Source of the DNA: Lactonifactor longoviformis DSM 17459
GTDB taxonomy: Bacteria > Bacillota > Clostridia > Lachnospirales > Lachnospiraceae
Length of the DNA: 64,000 nucleotides
Direction of reading: 5' to 3'
Assembly: GCF_900129135.1 (NCBI RefSeq)
Contig: NZ_FQVI01000008.1
Coordinates: forward strand, 62,001 to 126,000
Position numbers and translations under genes: made by a program. Positions 52,813 to 61,804 of this stretch are shown piece after piece. Position 1 is the first letter of the stretch; every line of letters starts with the position of its first letter. The notes under the pieces were generated by a model. It had not been told where the DNA came from and searched no databases. It was given only the letters and a program-made list of their open reading frames with translations.

Positions 52813-55201
52813 CCCGCCCCGCAAGCTCACCCGCGCCGAGAAAAAGCAGATTGCGGAAATCATCAGACAGGCAAAGGGCGACGGGAAAGCCCACACCGCA
52901 CAGCAGACAATCCCCTATATCCAGATGTACCCGGACGGTATCTGCAAGGTTACGGGACGGAAATACTCAAAGACCGTCGCCTTTGAAGATATTAACTATC
53001 AGCTTGCACAGGCAGACGACAAGACCGCCATTTTTGAGAACTGGTGCGACTTCCTCAACTACTTTGACGCTTCCGTTTCGGTGCAGCTCTCTTTCATCAA
53101 TCAGGGGACGCAGCGGGGCGAAGCGGAAAAGGCGGTCAATATCCCGGCACAGGAGGACGCTTTCAACTCTATCCGCACAGAATACCGGAATATGCTGAAA
53201 AACCAGCTTGCAAAGGGAAACAACGGGCTTGTCAAAGCAAAATATATCACCTTTGCCATTGAAGCCGACAGTCTGGGCGCGGCGAAATCCCGCCTTGCCC
53301 GTATCGAAACGGACGTACTCAACAACTTTAAGCTCTTGGGCGTGTCTGCCCGCCCCATGACAGGCTATGAACGCCTTAAAATGCTGCATGGCATTTTCCA
53401 CCCGGAGGGCGGGCAGTTTGCCTTTGATTTTTCATGGCTTGCCCCGTCCGGGCTTTCCACAAAGGACTTTATCGCCCCATCCTCTTTCCGTTTTGGCGAG
53501 GGGCGTTATTTCCGCATGGGGCGCAAAATCGGCGCGGTTTCATTCCTTGAAATCCTTGCGCCGGAATTAAACGACCGTATCTTATCGGATATTCTGGACT
53601 TGGAAACGGGCGTTATCGTCAATCTGCATATCCACAGTATCGACCAGACCGAAGCCATAAAGACAATCAAGCGGAAAATCACCGACCTTGACAAAATGAA
53701 AATCGAGGAACAGAAAAAAGCGGTACGCAGCGGCTACGACATGGATATAATCCCGTCCGACCTTGCCACGTTCGGCAGCGAAGCGAAGAACCTCTTACAG
53801 GACTTGCAGAGCCGGAATGAAAGAATGTTCCTCTTGACGTTCCTTGTGGTGAACATGGCGGACACGAAGCGGAAACTGGAAAATGACGTATTCGCGGCGG
53901 CGGGCATTGCACAGAAGAACAACTGCGCCTTGACCCGCCTTGACTACCAACAGGAAGCGGGGCTTATGTCCTCTGTACCGCTTGGGGAGAACCTTATCCC
54001 CATTCAAAGAGGGCTTACCACGTCAAGCACCGCTATCTTTATCCCCTTTATCACACAGGAGCTTTTCCAGACGGGCGCGGCTTTGTACTACGGCTTAAAC
54101 GCCCTGTCTAACAACATGATACTCTGCGACCGCAAGCAGCTAAAGAACCCCAACGGCTTAATCTTGGGTACGCCGGGAAGCGGGAAATCCTTTGCCGCCA
54201 AACGGGAAATGACAAACGCTTTCCTCATTACCGACGACGACATAATTATCTGCGACCCGGAAGCAGAGTATTTTTCCCTTGTGCAGCGGCTTGACGGGCA
54301 AGTGATACGGTTATCGCCTACGGGCAAGGGCATTGACGGGAAGCCCCAGTATGTGAACCCTATGGATATTAACCTCAACTATTCCGAGGACGACAGCCCC
54401 CTTGCGCTGAAATCCGACTTTATCCTCTCCCTCTGCGAGCTTGTAATCGGCGGCAAGGAGGGCTTGCAGCCCGTCGATAAGACCGTCATTGACCGCGCCG
54501 TTAGGAACGTGTACCGCCCTTTCCTTGCAGACCCCGACCCGGAGAAAATGCCTATCTTGGGCGACCTCTACGACGAGCTTTTGAAGCAGCCGGAGCCGGA
54601 AGCGGCGCGTATCGCGGCGGCATTGGAGCTTTACGTTTCCGGCAGCTTGAACGTCTTTAACCACCGTACCAACGTGGAACTTTCTAACCGCCTTGTCTGC
54701 TTTGACATCAAGCAGCTTGGGAAGCAGCTCAAAAAGTTAGGTATGCTCATTGTGCAGGACCAGGTATGGAACCGCGTCACCGTCAACCGGGCAGAAAGGA
54801 AATCCACCCGGTATTTTATGGACGAATTTCATCTTCTCTTGAAAGAGGAACAGACCGCCGCCTATTCCGTTGAAATCTGGAAGCGTTTCAGAAAATGGGG
54901 CGGCATACCCACAGCCATTACGCAGAACGTCAAGGATTTGCTTGCTTCCCGCGAAGTGGAGAATATCTTTGAAAACTCTGATTTTGTCCTCATGCTCAAT
55001 CAGGCGGCGGGCGACCGGGCTATCCTTGCAAAGCAGCTCAACATCTCCCCGCAGCAGATGAAGTATGTCACCCACACCGAAGCGGGCGAGGGGCTTATCT
55101 TCTACGGGAACGTGGTGCTGCCCTTTGTAGACCGCTTCCCGAAAGACACCGAGCTTTACCGGGTAATGACGACGAAGCCGGAGGAAGTGGGCGAAGCATG
55201 A
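52763..55201 (+). CDS. virB4: VirB4-like conjugation ATPase of ICE-2
   Basis: An 812-aa ATPase homologous to 16091-18514. Walker A is GTPGSGKSFAAKREM (about 465) and Walker B is YFMDEFHLLL (about 690), then AITQNVKDLL. The start is TTG 9 nt behind AAGGAGG; the longer frame to 52742 would put the SD inside the gene. It energises the type IV secretion channel. It overlaps the methyltransferase start by 4 bp. Confidence 0.93.
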   Translation: MQKETRRNSAAGSAKPNPPRKLTRAEKKQIAEIIRQAKGDGKAHTAQQTIPYIQMYPDGICKVTGRKYSKTVAFEDINYQLAQADDKTAIFENWCDFLNYFDASVSVQLSFINQGTQRGEAEKAVNIPAQEDAFNSIRTEYRNMLKNQLAKGNNGLVKAKYITFAIEADSLGAAKSRLARIETDVLNNFKLLGVSARPMTGYERLKMLHGIFHPEGGQFAFDFSWLAPSGLSTKDFIAPSSFRFGEGRYFRMGRKIGAVSFLEILAPELNDRILSDILDLETGVIVNLHIHSIDQTEAIKTIKRKITDLDKMKIEEQKKAVRSGYDMDIIPSDLATFGSEAKNLLQDLQSRNERMFLLTFLVVNMADTKRKLENDVFAAAGIAQKNNCALTRLDYQQEAGLMSSVPLGENLIPIQRGLTTSSTAIFIPFITQELFQTGAALYYGLNALSNNMILCDRKQLKNPNGLILGTPGSGKSFAAKREMTNAFLITDDDIIICDPEAEYFSLVQRLDGQVIRLSPTGKGIDGKPQYVNPMDINLNYSEDDSPLALKSDFILSLCELVIGGKEGLQPVDKTVIDRAVRNVYRPFLADPDPEKMPILGDLYDELLKQPEPEAARIAAALELYVSGSLNVFNHRTNVELSNRLVCFDIKQLGKQLKKLGMLIVQDQVWNRVTVNRAERKSTRYFMDEFHLLLKEEQTAAYSVEIWKRFRKWGGIPTAITQNVKDLLASREVENIFENSDFVLMLNQAAGDRAILAKQLNISPQQMKYVTHTEAGEGLIFYGNVVLPFVDRFPKDTELYRVMTTKPEEVGEA

Positions 55202-56157
55202 CAAAATTAAGGACAGACACCATTATCAACCGGGACGCGCTCTATGCCTTGCGGGAGCTTCCAGAGGAAAGCGTACACTGTTGCGTCACAAGCCCGCCCT
55301 ACTATGCGCTTAGGGATTACGGGCTTGATATGCAGATTGGGCGGGAGGACACGCCGGAGCAGTACATTGACAGGCTGACCGAGGTTTTCCGCGAACTGCG
55401 CCGGGTACTGCGTTCTGACGGTACGCTCTGGCTGAATATCGCGGACACCTACTGCGGCACAGGAAATAAAGGCTACCATGCAGACCCGAAGAACCCGAAA
55501 GGGAGAAACGGACAGCAGATTGCAAGAAACAACCGCGTTTCCGGCTGCAAACAAAAGGACTTAATCGGTATTCCCTGGCTTTTAGCTTTTGCCCTACGCG
55601 CTGACGGGTGGTATTTAAGGAGCGACATTATCTGGCAGAAAGAAAACCCCATGCCGGAGAGCGTGAAAGACCGCCCTACCCGCTGCTATGAACATATCTT
55701 TCTGCTTACGAAGTCAAAGAAGTATTTTTATGACGCAGCCGCCATAGCCGAGCCGTTAGCCCCCACAACGGCGGCGCGGTACCGCACCGGGCGCAGCGCG
55801 GGACAGAAATATGCGGACGAAGTACCCGGACAGGGGAACGTACAGGGGCTTAACCGGGCGCGAAGCGGCAGCTACTACGACGAAGCCCTCATGCCGACCA
55901 TGCGGAACAGGCGGGACGTGTGGCTTATCAATACCGTTCCCTACAAGGGCGGGCATTTCGCCGCGTTCCCGCCAAAACTTGCCGAAACCTGTATCAAGGC
56001 GGGCTGTCCGAAAGGCGGCGTTGTGCTTGACCCCTTTTTCGGCAGCGGCACGACGGGGGCAGCCGCAAAGCAGCTTGACAGGCATTATATAGGCATTGAG
56101 ATAAACGCCGAGTATTGCGCCCTTGCAAGGGCGCGGATTGGAGGGACAGACACATAA
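55198..56157 (+). CDS. DNA methyltransferase (SPPY type, N4-cytosine or N6-adenine)
   Basis: A 319-aa beta-class DNA methyltransferase. The catalytic motif SPPY is at residues 32-35 (VTSPPYYALRDYGLDMQIGR), and the SAM-binding FFGSGTTGAAAKQLDRHYIG lies near the C-terminus, an order typical of the class. SPPY more often goes with N4-cytosine enzymes, but that alone does not settle it. No restriction enzyme is adjacent, so it probably protects ICE DNA from host restriction. It is inserted between virB4 and the hydrolase, where ICE-1 has the C5 methylase. Confidence 0.88.
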   Translation: MTKLRTDTIINRDALYALRELPEESVHCCVTSPPYYALRDYGLDMQIGREDTPEQYIDRLTEVFRELRRVLRSDGTLWLNIADTYCGTGNKGYHADPKNPKGRNGQQIARNNRVSGCKQKDLIGIPWLLAFALRADGWYLRSDIIWQKENPMPESVKDRPTRCYEHIFLLTKSKKYFYDAAAIAEPLAPTTAARYRTGRSAGQKYADEVPGQGNVQGLNRARSGSYYDEALMPTMRNRRDVWLINTVPYKGGHFAAFPPKLAETCIKAGCPKGGVVLDPFFGSGTTGAAAKQLDRHYIGIEINAEYCALARARIGGTDT

Positions 56158-58262
56158 AACAATATAAGGCGCGTGAAAAAGTCACGCAGAAAATGACCCG
56201 CGAGGGGGCTGTCGAGGTAAACGCCGCTACCGGGAAAAAGAAACGTATCAGCAAGCGGATAAGGGACGCGGACTTTGCAAAGACCGAAGCCCCACCGCAG
56301 CCGGAACAGGCAGCGCAGCCCCTACCGGGCGGCGCAACTTCCCCGCCCTTAACCGACACGCCGCCGCTTCCCCATGCGCCGGGGGCAGAACGGGAACAGG
56401 ACACCGCAGCAGCCGAGCGCGTCTTGGAACGTATCGACGGGGCGCGTACCAGAAAGGCGAGCAAAAAGGCGGCGAGGAAAGCACAGGCAGAAGCCACAGC
56501 AAAAGAAAAATCTTCCCGCTTGCAGTTTACCGACGAGGAACGGGCAACGCCGGAGCTTGAAAGGTATATCCGAAAATCGGACAAAGCAGCCGACCGTCTG
56601 GACGCGGCAAAGGCGGCTATCCCCAAAGAAAAGAAACTTGTACGGGAGCGCACCTTTGATGAAGCCACCGGGAAAGGCAAGACCCGCCTACATTTTGAGG
56701 AACAGGAAAAGCCCATAGGAAAGAATAAGCCCCACAATAACCCGCTATCCCGCCCCGCACAGGAAGCGGGTATTTTCGTCCACAACAAGATACATTCCGT
56801 TGAAAAGGACAATTCCGGCGTTGAGGGGGCGCACAAATCCGAAGAACTGGCAGAGCGCGGCGCAAAGTACGGGGCGCGGAAAGTCAAGGAGGGCTACCAC
56901 AGCCACAAGCTCAAACCCTACCGGGCGGCGGCAAAGGCAGAGAAAGCGGCGTTCAAGGCGAATGTGGATTTCCAGTACCATAAAGCCCTGCATGACAATC
57001 CGCAGATTGCGGGCAATCCCCTTTCCCGCTTCATGCAGAAGCAGCAAATCAAGCGGCAGTATGCAAAGTCGGCAAGGAAAGGCGGCGCAAAAACGGCGCA
57101 GAAAGCCGCAGAGAACACCCGCAAGGCGGCAAAAAAGACCGCCGAGGAAACAAAAAAGGCAATCGCTTTTGTAGGGCGGCACCCGGCGGGCGTATGTATC
57201 GCCGTTGCCGCGCTGCTCTTATTCATCATGGTATCGGCGGGGCTTTCCTCTTGCGGTTCCATGTTCTCCGGCTTGATGAACGGCATACTTGGGACTTCCT
57301 ACACGTCGGAGGACAGCGACCTTGTGGCGACGGAGAACAATTACGCCGCAAAGGAAAACGAGCTTCAGCAGCAGATTGACAATATCGAAAGCACCCACCC
57401 CGGCTATGACGAATACCGCTATGACCTTGACAGTATCGGGCATAACCCCCATGAGTTAGCGTCCTACCTCACCGCCCTTTTGCAGACCTACACCCCGCAG
57501 AGCGCACAGGCAGAGCTAAATCGCGTCTTTGCCATGCAGTACACTTTGACGCTGACAGAAGAAACGGAAATCCGCTACCGCACAGAAACAAGCACAGACC
57601 CGGAAACAGGGGAAACGACCACCGAGGAAGTACCCTACGAGTACCATATCCTCAACGTGAAGCTGACGAACAAGCCCATTTCCGAGATTGCGGAGGAACT
57701 TCTAACGCCACAGCAGCTTGAAATGTACCGCGTCTATCTGGAAACAAGCGGAAACAAACCGCTGATTTTCGGCGGCGGCTCCCCCGATATGGGCGCGTCC
57801 GAGGATTTAAGCGGCGTACAGCTTGTAAACGGCACACGCCCCGGCAACACCGCCGTTGTAGACCTTGCGAAGCGGCAAGTCGGCAACGTGGGCGGGCGAC
57901 CCTTTTGGAGCTGGTACGGATTTAACAGCCGCGTGGAATGGTGCGCCTGTTTCGTTTCATGGTGCTACAATCAAGCCGGAAAGAGCGAGCCGCGCTTTGC
58001 CGGGTGCCAGTCACAGGGCGTACCCTGGTTCCAGTCACGCGGGCAATGGGGCGCGAGGGGCTATGAGAATATCGCCCCCGGCGACGCTATCTTTTTCGAC
58101 TGGGACGGGGACGGGAGCGCAGACCATGTGGGGCTTGTTATCGGAACGGACGGGGAGCGCGTCTATACCGTCGAGGGCAATTCCGGCGACGCCTGCAAGA
58201 TAAAGAGCTACCCCGTCAATTACTCCTGTATCAAGGGCTACGGCTTAATGAATTGGAACTGA
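56154..58262 (+). CDS. CD1107-type conjugation protein with C-terminal CHAP hydrolase
   Basis: About 702 aa. The conserved N-terminus (QYKAREKVTQKMTREGAVEV) precedes a basic cytoplasmic part; one span lies near GVCIAVAALLLFIMVSAGLS. The extracellular conserved region is ESTHPGYDEYRYDLDSIGHN. The C-terminal CHAP domain has Cys in VEWCACFVSWCYNQAG and His in DHVGLVIGTDG. It would cut peptidoglycan for the mating channel. The best-placed start is ATA at 56154, behind GGAGGG and overlapping the methyltransferase stop; upstream in-frame starts lie far inside that gene. Confidence 0.85.
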   Translation: MKQYKAREKVTQKMTREGAVEVNAATGKKKRISKRIRDADFAKTEAPPQPEQAAQPLPGGATSPPLTDTPPLPHAPGAEREQDTAAAERVLERIDGARTRKASKKAARKAQAEATAKEKSSRLQFTDEERATPELERYIRKSDKAADRLDAAKAAIPKEKKLVRERTFDEATGKGKTRLHFEEQEKPIGKNKPHNNPLSRPAQEAGIFVHNKIHSVEKDNSGVEGAHKSEELAERGAKYGARKVKEGYHSHKLKPYRAAAKAEKAAFKANVDFQYHKALHDNPQIAGNPLSRFMQKQQIKRQYAKSARKGGAKTAQKAAENTRKAAKKTAEETKKAIAFVGRHPAGVCIAVAALLLFIMVSAGLSSCGSMFSGLMNGILGTSYTSEDSDLVATENNYAAKENELQQQIDNIESTHPGYDEYRYDLDSIGHNPHELASYLTALLQTYTPQSAQAELNRVFAMQYTLTLTEETEIRYRTETSTDPETGETTTEEVPYEYHILNVKLTNKPISEIAEELLTPQQLEMYRVYLETSGNKPLIFGGGSPDMGASEDLSGVQLVNGTRPGNTAVVDLAKRQVGNVGGRPFWSWYGFNSRVEWCACFVSWCYNQAGKSEPRFAGCQSQGVPWFQSRGQWGARGYENIAPGDAIFFDWDGDGSADHVGLVIGTDGERVYTVEGNSGDACKIKSYPVNYSCIKGYGLMNWN

Positions 58263-58300
58263 CAACAAAAAAATGAAAATCTGAAAGGAGAAATTTATTG

Positions 58301-58579
58301 ATGGCTATGAACAAAATTGAACGTATCGACAAAGAGATTGCAAAGACCCGCGAGAAAATCACCGAGTACCAGAACAGATTAAGGGGGCTTGAAGCGCAGA
58401 AAACCGAAGCGGAAAACCTGCAAATCGTACAGCTTGTGCGCTCCATGCGCCTTTCCCCGCATGAGCTTTCCGCTATGCTTTCCGGGGGCGGTATTCCGGG
58501 TATGGAAGCCGCGCCGGGCTACCCCGCAGAACCCGCAGACCATGACACCGAAGAAATGGAGGACACCGAGAATGAATAA
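58301..58579 (+). CDS. DUF4315 family ICE protein of ICE-2
   Basis: A 92-aa coiled-coil protein: MAMNKIERIDKEIAKTREKI, YQNRLRGLEAQKTEAENLQI, then LSPHELSAMLSGGGIPGMEA and an acidic tail. It is a homologue of 11071-11352 in ICE-1. GAAAGGAG precedes the ATG. It overlaps the DUF4366 gene by 8 bp. Confidence 0.82.
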   Translation: MAMNKIERIDKEIAKTREKITEYQNRLRGLEAQKTEAENLQIVQLVRSMRLSPHELSAMLSGGGIPGMEAAPGYPAEPADHDTEEMEDTENE

Positions 58580-59273
58580 GAAAATCCTTAGAACCTTGAC
58601 CGCACTTTGCGCCGCCCTTGTACTTATGGGCGGCTTTTCCGTCACCGCTTTTGCACAGACCCCGGAGGGAGAGGACGACACCAACGACAGCGGCGTTGTC
58701 TACGAGGAACCCCAAAAGGAAGAACCCCTTACCCCGGACGGGAACGCGACCCTTGTAGACGATTTCGGCGGCAACAAGCAGCTTATCACCGTAACGACCA
58801 AAAACGGCAATTACTTTTATATCCTCATTGACCGGGACGACGAGGGCGAGGACACCGTACATTTCCTTAATCAAGTGGACGAAGCCGACCTCTTAGCACT
58901 TATGGAGGACGGAAGCACCGAAGCAGCCCCGCCCGCCGTTTGCAGTTGCACCGATAAATGCGAAGCCGGAAAGGTAAATGTGAGCTGCCCTGTCTGCAAG
59001 GACAACATGACCGCTTGCAGCGGCAAGGAAGCGGAGCCGGAAACCGAGAAACCAACAGAGCAGCCCAAAGAGAAAGGCAATACAGGCGGGCTTGTGCTTT
59101 TCCTTGTCGTGGCACTTCTTGGCGGCGGGGGCGCGTTCTATTATTTTAAGTTTATGAAGCCAAAGCAGAACGTCAAGGGCGACACCGACCTTGAAGATTT
59201 CGATTTTGACGATTACGACGAGGACGAGGGGGACGGGCTTTCTGATGAAGAACAGGAGGACGAGGAAGCATGA
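58572..59273 (+). CDS. DUF4366 (CD1107-type) secreted membrane protein of ICE-2
   Basis: A 233-aa protein: signal peptide NKKILRTLTALCAALVLMGG, core LITVTTKNGNYFYILIDRDD with VHFLNQVDEADLLALMEDGS, cysteine patch (CSCTDKCEAG, CPVCKDNM), a membrane segment (GGLVLFLVVALLGGGGAFYY) and an acidic tail. It is shorter than the ICE-1 homologue because it lacks the SH3-like domain. It overlaps the next small gene by 4 bp. Confidence 0.85.
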   Translation: MNKKILRTLTALCAALVLMGGFSVTAFAQTPEGEDDTNDSGVVYEEPQKEEPLTPDGNATLVDDFGGNKQLITVTTKNGNYFYILIDRDDEGEDTVHFLNQVDEADLLALMEDGSTEAAPPAVCSCTDKCEAGKVNVSCPVCKDNMTACSGKEAEPETEKPTEQPKEKGNTGGLVLFLVVALLGGGGAFYYFKFMKPKQNVKGDTDLEDFDFDDYDEDEGDGLSDEEQEDEEA

Positions 59274-59458
59274 CGCTTTTCACCGAAAACCCTTTAGAAA
59301 AAATGATGGTACAAAGACCCACCGGGCGGCGTGACAGTGCGCCGCCCGTTCCAAAATCCCCGGCGTGTATGCGTTGCCCTTATAAGGCGCAATCCCCCTG
59401 TATCGGCTATTGTCTGAAACAGGCACAGGAGAAGAAGCACACCGCGCCGGAACGCTGA
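59270..59458 (+). CDS. Small Cys-containing ICE-2 protein
   Basis: A 62-aa protein: TLFTENPLEKMMVQRPTGRR, then SPACMRCPYKAQSPCIGYCL KQAQEKKH. The four cysteines in CMRC and C-x4-C resemble a small zinc site. It is coupled by an ATGA overlap to DUF4366 and lies 16 bp before topB. ICE-1 has no counterpart at this position. Not recognised further. Confidence 0.65.
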   Translation: MTLFTENPLEKMMVQRPTGRRDSAPPVPKSPACMRCPYKAQSPCIGYCLKQAQEKKHTAPER

Positions 59459-59473
59459 AAGGAGGATTTTTTC

Positions 59474-61564
59474 ATGGCATTTAGACTTGTGATTGCAGAA
59501 AAGCCGAGCATGGCGCAGACTATCGCCGCCGCGCTTGGCATTAAGGGGAAACAGGACGGGTATATCGAGGGCGGCGGCTACCTCATTTCATGGTGCGTCG
59601 GGCATTTGGTACAGCTTGCGGAAGCTGCCGCCTACGGGGAGCAATATAAAAAATGGAGTTTTGACAGCTTACCCATTCTGCCGGAGGAATGGCAGTACGC
59701 CGTTGACCCGGACAAGGGGAAGCAATTCAAAACCATTAAAGAGCTTATGCACCGCGCCGACGTTTCCGAAGTGGTAAATGCGTGTGACGCGGGGCGCGAG
59801 GGTGAATTGATTTTCCGCTTTGTCTACGAAGTGGCGGGCTGCAAGAAGCCCATGCGCCGCTTGTGGATTTCTTCAATGGAGGACGGGGCGATTAAGGCGG
59901 GCTTTGCTTCCCTCAAAGACGGGCGGGACTATGGCGCGCTCTTTGCGTCCGCCCTCTGCCGCGCAAAGGCTGACTGGCTTATCGGCATTAACGCCACCCG
60001 GCTTTTCTCCTGCCTGTATGGAAAGACCTTGAACGTGGGGCGCGTCCAGACCCCGACCTTAAAAATGCTCACCGACCGGGACGCGGCTATCTCCCATTTC
60101 CAGAAAGAAAAATATTATCATGTTCGCCTTGATTTATCCGGCGCGGACGCGGCAAGCGAAAGGATTTCGGACAAGGCAGAAGCCGACGCGCTGAAAGGGG
60201 CTTGCGAAGCGGGAAAGGCGGTATGCGTTTCCCTTACCAGAGAGAAGAAAACCGCAGCCCCGCCAAAGCTCTTTGACCTTACCTCTTTGCAGCGGGAAAC
60301 GAACCGCATTTTCGGTTACACCGCAAAGCAGACCCTTGACCTTGCACAATCCCTTTATGAAAAGCGGCTCCTTACTTATCCGAGGACGGACAGCAGCTTT
60401 CTTACTGACGACATGGGCGGCACCGCAGCGGACATTATCGCGCTGCTTTGCGAAAAGCTCCCCTTTATGGCGGGCGCGGACTTCACGCCGGAGATTGCAA
60501 AGGTATTAGACAGCAAGAAAGTATCAGACCACCACGCAATCATTCCCACTATGGAGCTTGCAAAGGCTGACCCGGACGCGCTGCCGGAAAGCGAGAAGAA
60601 TATCCTTACCCTTGCGGGGGCGCGTCTGCTTTTTGCCACCGCCGAGCCGCATATTTATGAAGCGGTTACGGCGGTTTTCTCATGCGCCGGGACAGACTTC
60701 ACCGCAAGGGGAAAGACCGTACTTGCGGAGGGTTGGAAAGAGCTTGAACGCAGATACCGGGCGACGCTGAAAGATAAGCCCGAAGCAGAGGACGGGGAAA
60801 ATGAGGGCGTGACGCTGCCGGAGCTTTCCGAGGGACAGAACTTTCCTAACCCCGCCGCAAAAGTAACGGAGCATACCACAACGCCGCCGAAGCCCCACAG
60901 CGAAGCGTCGCTTCTCTCTGCTATGGAGCGAGCCGGGAACGGGGACACCGACCCGGACGCGGAACGCCGGGGGCTTGGCACTCCCGCCACCCGCGCCGCC
61001 GTCATTGAAAAACTGGTAAAGGGCGGCTTTGCAGAGCGCAAGGGGAAGCAGCTTATCCCCACGCAGAACGGAGCCGCCCTTATATCAGTCTTGCCGGATA
61101 TGCTCACTTCCCCGCAGCTTACCGCAGAATGGGAAAACAATCTGACGCAGATAGCAAAGGGAGCCGCAGACCCCGGCGAATTTCTGTCCGGCATTGAAGC
61201 TATGGCGCGGGAGCTTGTGCAGACACACGCCGCAGCACTGGACGGGAAAAAGGATTTGTTCCGGGAGGAAAAGCCCTCTGTCGGCAAATGCCCCCGTTGC
61301 GGTTCCCCCGTCCATGAGGGGAAGAAAAACTATTATTGCAGCAACAAAGAATGTGCCTTTGTCATGTGGAAGAATGACCGCTTTTTCGAGGAACGCAAGA
61401 CCGCTTTTTCCGCGAAGATTGCCGCCGCGCTCCTTAAATCCGGCAAAGTGAATGTGAAGAAGCTCTATTCCCCGAAAACAGGCAAGACCTATGACGGAAC
61501 TATCGTTCTGGCTGACACTGGCGGGAAATACGTCAACTACCGTATCGAAGTACAGAAGAACTAA
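59474..61564 (+). CDS. topB: DNA topoisomerase III of ICE-2
   Basis: A 696-aa type IA topoisomerase homologous to the ICE-1 enzyme: TOPRIM FRLVIAEKPSMAQTIAAALG, NACDAGREGELIF, catalytic tyrosine in LTYPRTDSSFL (about 305), and zinc ribbon CPRCGSPVHEGKKNYYCSNK. It resolves DNA topology during transfer or replication of the ICE. The SD AAAGGAGG is strong. Confidence 0.93.
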   Translation: MAFRLVIAEKPSMAQTIAAALGIKGKQDGYIEGGGYLISWCVGHLVQLAEAAAYGEQYKKWSFDSLPILPEEWQYAVDPDKGKQFKTIKELMHRADVSEVVNACDAGREGELIFRFVYEVAGCKKPMRRLWISSMEDGAIKAGFASLKDGRDYGALFASALCRAKADWLIGINATRLFSCLYGKTLNVGRVQTPTLKMLTDRDAAISHFQKEKYYHVRLDLSGADAASERISDKAEADALKGACEAGKAVCVSLTREKKTAAPPKLFDLTSLQRETNRIFGYTAKQTLDLAQSLYEKRLLTYPRTDSSFLTDDMGGTAADIIALLCEKLPFMAGADFTPEIAKVLDSKKVSDHHAIIPTMELAKADPDALPESEKNILTLAGARLLFATAEPHIYEAVTAVFSCAGTDFTARGKTVLAEGWKELERRYRATLKDKPEAEDGENEGVTLPELSEGQNFPNPAAKVTEHTTTPPKPHSEASLLSAMERAGNGDTDPDAERRGLGTPATRAAVIEKLVKGGFAERKGKQLIPTQNGAALISVLPDMLTSPQLTAEWENNLTQIAKGAADPGEFLSGIEAMARELVQTHAAALDGKKDLFREEKPSVGKCPRCGSPVHEGKKNYYCSNKECAFVMWKNDRFFEERKTAFSAKIAAALLKSGKVNVKKLYSPKTGKTYDGTIVLADTGGKYVNYRIEVQKN

Positions 61565-61804
61565 AAACTTGAATAGCAAGCATAGGAAGCGGGTACCCAC
61601 TTCCGTAAATCCCCGTTGCGACGCTGACGCGCCGGACGGGGATTTTGCTTGTTGGGAAGTTTCCCAAACCCTCTTTTGCGGAGGGCTTCACCCTCTAAAA
61701 ATTTTTGAGAAATCTTTGGCAGAAATGCGGGCGTACCCGTAGTAGACCATGCAGCCCAAAAATGCAGCTTGTGACGCTGCCCCAAAGAAAGGAGGTTTTT
61801 CACT
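61565..61804 (+). other. ICE-2 spacer with oriT-like site
   Basis: A 240-bp gap between topB and the antirestriction gene. Apart from the transfer-origin-like hairpins at 61652-61695 it contains an SD (AAAGGAGG) for the next gene. No gene is seen. Confidence 0.55.
61652..61695 (+). other. oriT: Candidate oriT of ICE-2
   Basis: TTGGGAA-GT-TTCCCAA is a perfect hairpin (61652-61667), followed by ACCCTCTTTTGCGG and a second hairpin, GAGGG-CTTCA-CCCTC (61681-61695). The layout and the ACCCTnnTTnTGCGG core match the site before the IME-B mobilization genes at 45117. Confidence 0.5.
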
